A DNA stretch of 64,000 nt from Bacillus sp. HMF5848 (lineage in GTDB: Bacteria; Bacillota; Bacilli; Bacillales; HMF5848): NCBI RefSeq assembly GCF_003944835.1, contig NZ_RWIV01000001.1:3010530-3074529 (forward strand). The letters are read 5' to 3'. Shown here piece after piece: positions 45,989 to 55,088 of the stretch. The notes beneath the pieces were generated by a model that saw only the letters and a list, made by a program, of their open reading frames with translations, had not been told where the DNA came from and did no database searches. The stretch's first letter is position 1. Every line of letters starts with the position of its first letter. Position numbers and translations under genes: made by a program.

Positions 45989-48838
45989 TTACCAATTATA
46001 ATCGTCACCCGTGTTACCGCCATTGTTACCCGATCCACCAGAATTACCATTTATCACTTTAATAACGGTTTTCGCCTCTAATGTGACGCCTGCTTCCGTG
46101 GCGGAAACGATTAAAACTGCATAACCAGGTTCTTCTCCATAAGCAGTCCACTGTCCATCCACATTTTCTAATCTTACATAATCATCAACCTGAGCAACAA
46201 TCACTTTGTTCGTAGCGTTGCTTGGTGTAAAGATTATTTCATCATTAATAAATAAGTCTGCACCAACACGTAAGTTATACGAATCATTTCTAAATGCTAT
46301 CCGTTCTAAAGGAACATACGGGTCTATTACCTCTAAATTAATGGTTTTTGTTACGTTACTACCGTCAAGAGCAGACACTGTTAACCGAACTCGCCCTTCA
46401 CGCACTGCTTCAAATGTAGAACTTGATGAATCACCGATTTGATACAAAATGTCGGAATCGCTTGATGACCAAGTTATAGATTTGTCATAAGCATCGCTAG
46501 GGAGGACTTCAGCCTCGAACTCATAGATATTACCAACTTCTAACTCCAAAGTTGTTATAGAAATTGATGTTACAGGCTTTTTATATGTGATTTGTTTCTT
46601 AATAATTTGGTTTTCTTTTGCAAATCCACCAGAAGCTTGCACCTCAATTTTTGATATACCTTGGTCTGTAACCCAAATCTCATCATTCGCTTGCATGGAA
46701 ACCCAATCAGATTGTGCATTGTTTGTTTTTAACCTGTACTTATATGTCACATTGTCGCCTGGTACTAGTTTAGAGAGTTTAAATCTAAACTCTTTAGTAG
46801 TTTCAGCATTATTGTTTAGACGCGTCCCTGTTGAATCAAACATTGCAATATCAGGAACTAAATACAATGTGGCTTCTTTATCATTACTATAAGTCACTTT
46901 TATTCTTTGACGATTCGAATCAATAAATTGCATCGACTTAACAGGATAAGTCATTAACTCAGTAGCGTTTGTTAATTGAATCTTACTGATGATTCTGTCT
47001 ACCTTTAGCTTCGAAATAAAACCCGATTCAATTCCTTCGTAAATAATTGCTACATCTTGAAGTACTACCTTTGATGTGATATATCCTGTCTCTGGCGCAT
47101 TAATTATAACTGTTTTTTGTCCAAAATTACTGTCAACATATTCTAGTTTTGCTGGAACTAACTCTTTTCGGGTCATAGCCCAATCTGCTTGAAAAAATAA
47201 TTGTTTTGTCAAACTATTAAGTGAAAATTGTTCATTACTATATGTTATATCATTAAATAATATTTCAACTTTCTTTCCTTCTTCGTCAGTATAAACACGA
47301 ATATTATCGTCATTCTCATGTAATACAGATAAGCCGTCAGGTATGATTTGTGTCAGCTTTATTTGAGAGATGGTTCCTGTATCTCCTTCGGCAAGATAAC
47401 CTTCTACCGGTTGTAAATTATAATTAACATAGAAACGATTTGAATCTCCATTTGTATTCCCGTATTTTACTAAAGACTGAACCTTTTCATTGTCTTGATA
47501 TTGAGCTTGTCCAGAAAAAGTTGGAGCAACTTTTGGTTTAACATATACTGTTACTGGCTCGTGAGGTAACGGATTAACTTCGCGTAGATTGATATCATTG
47601 TAAATTAACTGTATATCATCAAAAACATACATTCCTTGTCCCTCAAAAACTAGTGGTAGTGTGAATGATTCGGCGGAAGGAGCATTCTGTTGAAATAAGT
47701 ACTGGAATGAACCCGCACTAATGGTAGCATAATCTCCCTCCATGGAAGCATTCGCTCCCTCCTGAAGAGTAACACCTGTCGGTAATTTTATTTTCACCTT
47801 AGTAGCTGTGATAGCAGCTTGGTCAATAGTCGTTACTATATCACGAAATACTTCGTTAAGATTTGCAGCTGTTCCACGAATCGCACTTTTATTAGGGTCT
47901 GTTTTCTTTACAATGCTATTCAAAATGCTCATATCTAAATCCTCATCTGTTCCGAAACCAATTACATCAAGTGATATTCCTTCATTAGCAATTCTTGAAG
48001 CTTCATTTTTAGCGAAATCCACTAGAGAGCTTTTGCTTATTTCTCCCTTATTAAGTTCAAGATAATCTCCATTATTATCAATTGTTACCGTAGGTTCTCC
48101 ATCTGTTAAAAATATTATGTGCTTTGAGTTGTTTGAATTAGTTAATAATTCCCTAGCTTTTTCCAGTGATTGTGTGTAATTTGTATTTCCATACGGTTCA
48201 AGTCCAAATAATTGAGTCATATCCCCCTCATCCAGAGTAAAATGATCTCTAATATTTGCATCAAAAGGCAATAGTGTTAAGTTATCACCTTGGATTTTCC
48301 CTAATGTGTTAACAGCTTCAATAACAGCTTGTTTAGCGTTATCAAGCTTTGTTATCGTAGCGAATTGTTCGAATTGTTTTAATATATTTTCATTTTCTAT
48401 TTGGTAGTCTTTTACAAATCGTTGGAATTCTTCATTTATACTTGAATTTTCATTAAGATATCGTTGCACATCTTTTCCAGAATATTCGTACCAACATACA
48501 AACCAAAAACAAACCCTTTTAGTTTTCGGCACTTCACTTAGCATACTATTGTCAGTAATATCATCCATTGATCCCGACTTATCAAACACAAACACAACAT
48601 CTACTGGATTTCGCTTTTGATCATTTAAAGACCCCTGTGGGTTGATAGAAATATCTAATTTTCCTTGCGCTTTGCCGTTATCTTCAAGTAAGAATTCATT
48701 TGGACTAGCCGAAACACTATATGTTAATGACGGATCATTTAAATTTGTATCAGAGTTAGCTTGTACATTTGGAACATAACTCCCACTAGTTGATAGTATG
48801 ACTACTAAACATAAAATCCCTATCAAAACCCGCCTCAT
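45989..48838 (-). CDS. Secreted VWA plus bacterial Ig-like protein, candidate pilus adhesin
   Basis: 949 residues. Signal peptide (LIGILCLVVILSTSGS), then a von Willebrand A domain with MIDAS motif DKSGS at 86-90 and FLTDGEPTV; an inserted loop with a Cys pair (RVCFWFVCWY) lies inside the domain. The middle is strand-rich, and two Ig-like BIG2 domains sit near the C-terminus (ITTLELEVGNIYEFEAEVLP; then a second copy), ending in a Gly/Asn tail without LPXTG. The head-to-tail position facing the minor pilins resembles PilY1 adhesins, which also carry VWA domains. Function inferred. Confidence 0.75.
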   Translation of the reverse strand: MRRVLIGILCLVVILSTSGSYVPNVQANSDTNLNDPSLTYSVSASPNEFLLEDNGKAQGKLDISINPQGSLNDQKRNPVDVVFVFDKSGSMDDITDNSMLSEVPKTKRVCFWFVCWYEYSGKDVQRYLNENSSINEEFQRFVKDYQIENENILKQFEQFATITKLDNAKQAVIEAVNTLGKIQGDNLTLLPFDANIRDHFTLDEGDMTQLFGLEPYGNTNYTQSLEKARELLTNSNNSKHIIFLTDGEPTVTIDNNGDYLELNKGEISKSSLVDFAKNEASRIANEGISLDVIGFGTDEDLDMSILNSIVKKTDPNKSAIRGTAANLNEVFRDIVTTIDQAAITATKVKIKLPTGVTLQEGANASMEGDYATISAGSFQYLFQQNAPSAESFTLPLVFEGQGMYVFDDIQLIYNDINLREVNPLPHEPVTVYVKPKVAPTFSGQAQYQDNEKVQSLVKYGNTNGDSNRFYVNYNLQPVEGYLAEGDTGTISQIKLTQIIPDGLSVLHENDDNIRVYTDEEGKKVEILFNDITYSNEQFSLNSLTKQLFFQADWAMTRKELVPAKLEYVDSNFGQKTVIINAPETGYITSKVVLQDVAIIYEGIESGFISKLKVDRIISKIQLTNATELMTYPVKSMQFIDSNRQRIKVTYSNDKEATLYLVPDIAMFDSTGTRLNNNAETTKEFRFKLSKLVPGDNVTYKYRLKTNNAQSDWVSMQANDEIWVTDQGISKIEVQASGGFAKENQIIKKQITYKKPVTSISITTLELEVGNIYEFEAEVLPSDAYDKSITWSSSDSDILYQIGDSSSSTFEAVREGRVRLTVSALDGSNVTKTINLEVIDPYVPLERIAFRNDSYNLRVGADLFINDEIIFTPSNATNKVIVAQVDDYVRLENVDGQWTAYGEEPGYAVLIVSATEAGVTLEAKTVIKVINGNSGGSGNNGGNTGDDYNW

Positions 48839-49003
48839 AACTCTTCCTCCTTTTGGTTTAATCCTAAAAGACTATGTATATTTAAGTAATTATGTCGATA
48901 TTTAAAGAAATGAAGTATAATATAGTACTAGTATACCATATTAATTGAATAATCTAATAGGACTATATGTTAAATTTTCTCATTATTTAAAGGGTGTGAA
49001 TCC

Positions 49004-49576
49004 ATGAAACAGTCTATAAAATATGTTATTCTATTAAGCATTATGGGCATTATTATATTTGGTATATTTGCCTATGTATTAAGCCAAAAAAATCCGATTC
49101 AAGATAATACGAGCCTTGCAGTTGTTGATATTACTGAGTTTAAAGAAACACATCCCGCAACGTTAGATGAGGTATTAACTCTATTACCATACCATATTAA
49201 GACACCTAGTAACTTTAAACAGTCTAATTTTGAAGTGATTTCCGTGCTATCGGACAAAAATTCAGAACATGCTGCTTTATCGTTTGAAGTTAATGGAGAC
49301 GTATTAGGGATAGATTCAAAACTTTATATTACGTATTCAAACTTTTCACAAGGCTATAATGTCTCAGGTCCTAATTTTGAGCAAATAAGCATAACTAATA
49401 ACATTAATGGCTCGTTAATTAAAGGTTTTTTAAAAGATGATCCTAAAAAACCGGCTTGGATTCTTATCTTCAGTGACAACAAACTAGAATACTACATCAC
49501 CTACAGAAATCCATCTCTCACAGAAAAGGTGATCAAAGAAGAAATTATCACAATAGCAAAAAGTATTTTAAACTAA
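49004..49576 (+). CDS. Unknown membrane-anchored protein
   Basis: 190 residues; family not recognised. One N-terminal membrane helix (IKYVILLSIMGIIIFGIFAY) and an extracellular domain of mixed strands (LLPYHIKTPSNFKQSNFEVI, LYITYSNFSQGYNVS, WILIFSDNKLEYYITYR) that resembles anchored DUF4367-type domains in general shape only. Own AAAGGGTG ribosome site, own terminator and opposite strand to the VWA gene, so it is a stand-alone unit. Confidence 0.7.
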   Translation: MKQSIKYVILLSIMGIIIFGIFAYVLSQKNPIQDNTSLAVVDITEFKETHPATLDEVLTLLPYHIKTPSNFKQSNFEVISVLSDKNSEHAALSFEVNGDVLGIDSKLYITYSNFSQGYNVSGPNFEQISITNNINGSLIKGFLKDDPKKPAWILIFSDNKLEYYITYRNPSLTEKVIKEEIITIAKSILN

Positions 49577-49579
49577 GAA

Positions 49580-49604
49580 GCTGCCATCTCGGTGGCTTTT
49601 TTTC
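49580..49604 (+). terminator. Terminator of the 190-residue protein gene
   Basis: GCCATC pairs with GGTGGC, followed by TTTTTTTCG just after the stop. The 240 bp from here to the chemoreceptor hold no gene. Confidence 0.8.
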
Positions 49605-49849
49605 GACATTTTACAACATTTTGTTAACGTTTTCTTAATACTATATTTACATTTAAAACCTATTGAAATACAATAAACATATAGAAACTTGACAACCTGT
49701 AATTACACTCCAAAGGTGCTAAATTTTGGTATTTCGAAAGACTTGCTTTTATATAGCAAATAGGCGTGCAATCGCTTGCGCTTTCAATACCTGTTGCTTG
49801 TTTTGAGTCATAATGCAATACAAAATTCATACATACGAGGTGTACGACT

Positions 49850-51697
49850 ATGAATCTATTTAATAGGTTATCGATTGGGCGAAAATATGCTACTGTCTTC
49901 GCTTTTACGATGATTATCTTCATCGCTGTGTTTGTATTTATGACAAATACTATTTTTCAGCTAATGGAAGAACAAGAAAAGATCGACAATAAAAGTGATG
50001 CTGCTATTATGATTTCGGAAATGGGATCTTTATTCCGCCAAAAGTTCGTTTTGGCCATTGATTATATGGCAGAACCAAAGCCTGAAACAATTGAAGCTTT
50101 CGAAGAAATGGACAAACAATTTGTAAGTCATGCTGAGAAGCTTGAACAGCACTTAACGACAGATCGTGCAAAGGATCTATATAAAGTTGTTACAATAGTG
50201 AACGCTGACTTAAATAAAAAATTTGAGGACCCTGTTCGTTCAACAGTTGCGAGTAAACGCGCTAAGGGTGACAGTTTAAGTATTTATGAAGTTATTTCTT
50301 TACAAAATAAAATCAATGCTCTTCGTGACGTAAACGTGGTTCGTTTAAATGAACTGCGTGACATCGTAATAAGCGAACGAGAAGCCCTTGTTAAAGGGAT
50401 GGAGCAATCAACAGAAGACATGATCAGAAATGCATTCATTATTCTCGCTGCTGCGTTCTTATTATCAATCTTAACTCAATGGGTTGTAAGTAAAGGGATC
50501 AGCAAACGCTTCAAAAAAGTTGTTGCTCACTGCAATGAACTAGCAAGCGGAAATTTGACAGTCACTCATTTGCAAGACAAGTCACATGATGAAATTGGAC
50601 AAGTTTCGACGGCTATGAATAGTTTACAAGACGAGCTTCAAACATCCATTCAGCGAATTATGACACTAGCTGACAATGTAAATGATATGTCACAAACATT
50701 AAATCAAAATGCGGAAGTTACGTCACAGGTTAACACAGAAATTACAGAAGCAATCATGCACGTTGCGTCTGGGGCTGAACAACAAACACAGCTGGCTGAA
50801 GCAACTAACATGTCTGTAAATGATATATCATCTCAGCTTGAGAGTGTTTCTGGTAGCATGAAGGATGCTATGCATATCACAATGAATACAACGACTCAAG
50901 TTGAAGAAGGACACTCTCATGTTCGTGATGTAATTAATCACATGAAAAATATTAATGTGAAGGTTCAAAATTTAGGAGAAGTTATTCAAACGTTGGACAG
51001 TCAGTCTAAAGAAATTCAACAAATTGTTACTCTTATTACTGATATTTCTGAGCAAACAAATTTACTAGCGCTTAACGCTGCTATTGAGGCTGCTCGTGCC
51101 GGAGAGCATGGCAAAGGCTTTGGTGTTGTAGCGGCTGAGGTTCGTAAGCTTGCTGAACAAACAGCAGGTGCAGCTGGTAATATTGCTACAATCCTTAAAT
51201 CAACACAAAAAGAAACAGCAACAGCGGTAACTGTCATGAAAGATAACTCAGTGGCAGTTGCAAAAGGATCTGAATTAGTAAATAATGTAGGAACTATTTT
51301 TGATCAAATTGCAGGATCTATGCATCAAGTTAAAGAGCAAGCCGACGTAGTACAGCATTCTGTTGAAACAACAAAAGATAAGATGCAATCGATGCTTTTA
51401 GCTGCCCGTGACATTCAAGACGTATCCAAACAATCCGCTAGTAGTTTGGAACAAGTTTCGGCAACTACTGAAGAACAAAACGCTACTATCCAAGAGCTCT
51501 CTGCTTCTGCAAATGAATTGTCTCACACTGCGAATCTATTAAGAGAATCTTTCGCTAAATTTACGATCATACATGAAAGTACGGAAGAAGTAGTACTTGA
51601 AGACGATGTAATTGCTGAAGAACAAATAGGTAAAGACAGTGATATTGAAATACCTGAAGATCAAACTAATGAGATACAGGATAACGAAATGAAATAA
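49850..51697 (+). CDS. Methyl-accepting chemotaxis protein
   Basis: 615 residues. First membrane helix ~13-33, a ~155-residue four-helix-type sensor region, second helix ~186-206 ([20 protein letters not shown]), HAMP domain (to ~260), methylation helices and the signalling hairpin [20 protein letters not shown], then an acidic C-terminal tail. The sensor region shows no recognisable ligand-binding motif. It could steer flagella or, with this neighbourhood, the type IV pilus; no che or pil-chp genes are in the window. Monocistronic. Confidence 0.95.
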   Translation: MNLFNRLSIGRKYATVFAFTMIIFIAVFVFMTNTIFQLMEEQEKIDNKSDAAIMISEMGSLFRQKFVLAIDYMAEPKPETIEAFEEMDKQFVSHAEKLEQHLTTDRAKDLYKVVTIVNADLNKKFEDPVRSTVASKRAKGDSLSIYEVISLQNKINALRDVNVVRLNELRDIVISEREALVKGMEQSTEDMIRNAFIILAAAFLLSILTQWVVSKGISKRFKKVVAHCNELASGNLTVTHLQDKSHDEIGQVSTAMNSLQDELQTSIQRIMTLADNVNDMSQTLNQNAEVTSQVNTEITEAIMHVASGAEQQTQLAEATNMSVNDISSQLESVSGSMKDAMHITMNTTTQVEEGHSHVRDVINHMKNINVKVQNLGEVIQTLDSQSKEIQQIVTLITDISEQTNLLALNAAIEAARAGEHGKGFGVVAAEVRKLAEQTAGAAGNIATILKSTQKETATAVTVMKDNSVAVAKGSELVNNVGTIFDQIAGSMHQVKEQADVVQHSVETTKDKMQSMLLAARDIQDVSKQSASSLEQVSATTEEQNATIQELSASANELSHTANLLRESFAKFTIIHESTEEVVLEDDVIAEEQIGKDSDIEIPEDQTNEIQDNEMK

Positions 51698-51707
51698 ATA
51701 AGAAAAG

Positions 51708-51753
51708 AAAAGGATGACTACGTCGAGGTTTTCGACATAGACATCCTTTTTTT
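51708..51753 (+). terminator. Terminator of the chemoreceptor gene
   Basis: AAAGGATG-CTACGTCGA pairs with TTCGACATAG-CATCCTTT, followed by TTTTCG, 10 bases after the stop. Confidence 0.9.
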
Positions 51754-51789
51754 CGTTAATTTATTTTAAGAAGGCTATTTTCATCCATC

Positions 51790-51825
51790 AAAAATGGATG
51801 CATGAGAACCGTCCCCATGCATCCA
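51790..51825 (-). terminator. REP-like palindrome that doubles as terminator of the diguanylate cyclase gene
   Basis: On the minus strand TGGATGCATG, an 11-nt loop GGGACGGTTCT, CATGCATCCA, then TTTTTGATGG. The 10-bp perfect stem and T-run make it an intrinsic terminator right at the stop codon. The loop word GGGGACGGTTCT is one I associate with dispersed REP-type elements of Bacillaceae (recalled, not searched). Confidence 0.65.
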
Positions 51826-51826
51826 A

Positions 51827-53554
51827 TTACTTTAAGTATTCTGCTACGCGGTTACGTCCAGCTTGTTTAGCACCTACATACATCGCTCTATCTGCATGGC
51901 GTACAAGTGATTGTGCATCGTCAGCATCCTCTGGTGCTGTTGCGATTCCAATACTAACCGTTACAGACACACTTTGTGTGTCGGTCTTATCGCTTAAATC
52001 ATTTTGAAGTGGAAAAGGTGTATTAGCAATAGCTAGTCGAATACACTCAGCATACTGATAGCATTGTTTCCAATCTACATCAGGGAGTAAGATTACAAAT
52101 TCCTCTCCACCATATCTTGCAACAATACCTCTGTCCCCAATCTCTTGCTTTAAACATTTTGCAATTTCACATAAAACTACATTCCCACTTTGATGGCCAT
52201 ATGTATCATTGACCCTCTTAAAGTGATCTATGTCAAGTAAAATGAGCGAGAGATTATTTATTTCTTTAGAATACTGTAGTCTATTAAACTGCTTTTCTAG
52301 TACTGTTTCAAAATAATAATAGTTGTATAAGTTTGTTAGCGCACAATGCTCACTTCTTTTTTTAGTTTCTTCATAGTGTCTTGCATTTTCAGCAGCAACC
52401 GCTAGGTAAGATGATAAAATATCCATTATCATAAGCTGGTATTTTTCAAAAGCTCTTTTTTTGCGCGAGGTAACTACAAGCACGCCAGCGACATAGCTAT
52501 GACGCATAATAGGAACTGCTAGTACACTTTGACACGTTTTAGGTATATATTGCGATGTAACTATATCCCAATGCTCTTGCGAATCATACAACACAACAGC
52601 CTTTGTTTGGAATGCCTTGTAGACAATGCCTTCTCCTGAAGGGATTTCCTCAAAATCTATCTTATGATCTCTCTTTTTACCATTTTTCACATATTGAATT
52701 AATATTAAATTATCATTCTCATCAACATCAAAAATAAAAGAATGTTCAATCGGTAGCATATCAAAAATTTTCTCAGTGAATAAATCAATAACTTTCTCAA
52801 CATCAAGTCGCTCAGCTAATTGATGGCCTATTTCACTAGCTTTTTGCAAATAGTAATTCACTTGTTGGCTTTTATAAAACATTTGTAATACAGCTGATAG
52901 TATAATTAAAATACCACCAATATATATTAAAGCTTCTCTACCAACTTCATAATATAATATAAATAATATGAGCCCTAAAGGAAAAACGACAAGTTCGGAT
53001 ACAACATCCCATAGCGTTTCCCTTGTAAAATATTTCATTTTTTCATTCATTAGTAGCCTTTTTGTGATTAACACGATTGTTGTATTGCTCACATATTTAG
53101 CGACAACATACGCGACGACAGGAATAAAAAAGCCCGTAAAAGTAAGGGGTTGACTAATGCTGTGCGTGCCACCAAGACTGTAATATGCTAATCCGCTTAC
53201 TAATGACCCTATTAGAAAGATGAGAAGGTTTAGCGGTAAACGATAGCTTTCGGACTTAGAAACTCGTAAGCGAAGCATTAATAACACAACCGTAACCTGC
53301 ATCGCAATAATTTCTGCCAATAGACCATATGTAAGAAAAATAACTAAAGACACGCCATGAGCAAACAGAATAGGGGTTCCATTTATAACAATTGGAAAAA
53401 GGGAAACAACAACCATGATAATGGTAAACAGTACATAATCAAGCGTTGCTAACTGCTGAAGATTATTGTCTTGTATGTATACATAATATAAAACAACAGG
53501 CGCAAGTAAAAGATACAGAACATATAAGTAGATTTGAAATCTTCTTGTTACCAT
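51827..53554 (-). CDS. Membrane diguanylate cyclase with GAF and GGDEF domains
   Basis: 575 residues: about six to seven N-terminal membrane helices (1-230), a GAF-type sensor domain (~245-400, FSFIFDVDENDN-like strands and VLAVPIMRHSYVAGVLVVTS), and a GGDEF domain (~410-575) with the active motif RYGGEEFVILLPD and LLDIDHFKRVNDTYGHQSGN. The catalytic residues are intact, so it should make c-di-GMP; an RxxD inhibitory site four to five residues before GGEEF is not evident. Downstream neighbour of the chemoreceptor, between it and folC. Confidence 0.93.
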   Translation of the reverse strand: MVTRRFQIYLYVLYLLLAPVVLYYVYIQDNNLQQLATLDYVLFTIIMVVVSLFPIVINGTPILFAHGVSLVIFLTYGLLAEIIAMQVTVVLLMLRLRVSKSESYRLPLNLLIFLIGSLVSGLAYYSLGGTHSISQPLTFTGFFIPVVAYVVAKYVSNTTIVLITKRLLMNEKMKYFTRETLWDVVSELVVFPLGLILFILYYEVGREALIYIGGILIILSAVLQMFYKSQQVNYYLQKASEIGHQLAERLDVEKVIDLFTEKIFDMLPIEHSFIFDVDENDNLILIQYVKNGKKRDHKIDFEEIPSGEGIVYKAFQTKAVVLYDSQEHWDIVTSQYIPKTCQSVLAVPIMRHSYVAGVLVVTSRKKRAFEKYQLMIMDILSSYLAVAAENARHYEETKKRSEHCALTNLYNYYYFETVLEKQFNRLQYSKEINNLSLILLDIDHFKRVNDTYGHQSGNVVLCEIAKCLKQEIGDRGIVARYGGEEFVILLPDVDWKQCYQYAECIRLAIANTPFPLQNDLSDKTDTQSVSVTVSIGIATAPEDADDAQSLVRHADRAMYVGAKQAGRNRVAEYLK

Positions 53555-53615
53555 TGCTTCCCCTCCATTTGTTCATTGTTCTGTAAGCATATAATTAATA
53601 TATTATCAGATAATG

Positions 53616-54923
53616 TCACAGACTTTCTAGAACATATTTTCTAACATCTGATAGAAAATAAAGCGAACCGGTTATAATTAACGCGTCCTCCTCCGATAAT
53701 TGTCGGATGTTTTCATCAATAGCATGGCGCCAATCATCAAAGATTTGCTTATTATCATGATGAATAAGTTCAGCTAATTCCTCGGCTTGACATGCTCTAG
53801 GAAAATTAAATGTTGTGCAAGAGACAGAGCTAGCTTTTGATGAAATCGAGTTTAACATATTTTCTAACTTTTTATCATTTAAGACTGCGATAATAAAATG
53901 CCATCTTTTATGCGGAATATGTGCCTCAAGTGTAGCAAGTAAACTGGCTACTCCCTCAGGGTTGTGAGCGCCATCAATTATAATAGGAGGTGAGGATTGC
54001 AATATTTCATACCGCCCCTGCCAATTTGCCTTATGTAATCCATTCCGTAAAGATACATCATCGATAGTTAGTGCACCTTGATTATGTAATTGCTCGACAG
54101 CCATAACAGCAATGGAGGCATTGCGAACTTGGTGGAATCCATTCATAGATATATCAAGCTGTTTATATTTTTTAAGTGGAGTTGTTAATGTAAATAGTTC
54201 CCCGCTCGCTTTTACTTCATGATCGTTAATAATCGCTTCCGTGTTTAAAACTAAAATGTCGGCTTGTGAAGGAATTGCTTGCTTTTTAATGACAGTCAGA
54301 GCTTCTTCTTGATCTACTCCAACTACAACAGGGGTACCTTTTTTTATTATTCCAGCTTTTTCAAATGCAATTTGCTCAAGTGAATCACCTAGGATTGCCA
54401 TATGATCAAAGCCAATAGAAGTAATAACAGACACTAGTGGTTCAACTATATTAGTTGAATCTAAACGCCCTCCCAGTCCAACCTCAAAAATTACGAAATC
54501 AACTTTCCTAAGCTCGCCAAAGTAGTAAAATGCCATTGCAGTTATAACTTCGAACTCTGTTGGTGCTCCTAATTCGGTTGTTTCGAGCTGTTCAGCTAAA
54601 GGTTTTATTATTTGTACTAATTCAGTTATCTCATTGTCTGTAATCGGTTCACCATTCACGCTAATTCGCTCATTAAAGGAGATTAAGTATGGGGAGGTAA
54701 ATGTTCCAACTTGATAAGAATGCTGTTCAAGAATATTTCTAACAAAACAAACAGTTGAGCCTTTCCCATTTGTTCCACCAACATGTATTGCTTTCATTTT
54801 TTTATGAGGATGACCTAGTCTCTCCATCATCCATTTCATACGTTGTAAGCCAGGCTTAATACCTAACCGTAAACGATTATGTATCCATGACACAGCCTCA
54901 TTATAAGTCATTTTGTTAGTCAT
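53616..54923 (-). CDS. folC: Folylpolyglutamate synthase / dihydrofolate synthase
   Basis: 435 residues. P-loop HVGGTNGKGSTV, TSPYLISFNERI, VIFEVGLGGRLDSTN, IDGAHNPEGV and VLNDKKLENML. It adds glutamate to dihydropteroate and to folates. Located after valS, as in B. subtilis; GGAGGCG lies 8 bases before the ATG. Confidence 0.96.
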   Translation of the reverse strand: MTNKMTYNEAVSWIHNRLRLGIKPGLQRMKWMMERLGHPHKKMKAIHVGGTNGKGSTVCFVRNILEQHSYQVGTFTSPYLISFNERISVNGEPITDNEITELVQIIKPLAEQLETTELGAPTEFEVITAMAFYYFGELRKVDFVIFEVGLGGRLDSTNIVEPLVSVITSIGFDHMAILGDSLEQIAFEKAGIIKKGTPVVVGVDQEEALTVIKKQAIPSQADILVLNTEAIINDHEVKASGELFTLTTPLKKYKQLDISMNGFHQVRNASIAVMAVEQLHNQGALTIDDVSLRNGLHKANWQGRYEILQSSPPIIIDGAHNPEGVASLLATLEAHIPHKRWHFIIAVLNDKKLENMLNSISSKASSVSCTTFNFPRACQAEELAELIHHDNKQIFDDWRHAIDENIRQLSEEDALIITGSLYFLSDVRKYVLESL

Positions 54924-55039
54924 GAGCTGTACGCCTCCATCACTGTTTTAATGATTCTAGTAGTGCTACATTAAAAATGCATGCAAGTAATAACTATTAA
55001 TGCATATCCGCCCATGTTTTCATTTAGACATGATACAGC

Positions 55040-55074
55040 GACAAGACGAACCTTATTAATAGATTCGTCTTGTC
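55040..55074 (-). terminator. Stable hairpin after valS, possible terminator
   Basis: GACAAGACGAA (minus) pairs with TTCGTCTTGTC around a 13-nt loop, 15 bases after the valS stop. No clear T-run follows, so its function as an intrinsic terminator is uncertain; it may be a processing or stability element. Confidence 0.45.
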
Positions 55075-55088
55075 ATGCTTTTAAAGTA

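Noticed and set aside
49660-49849. Possible c-di-GMP or other riboswitch before the chemoreceptor gene
   Set aside because: Some inverted segments are present, but none of the conserved GEMM elements could be found.
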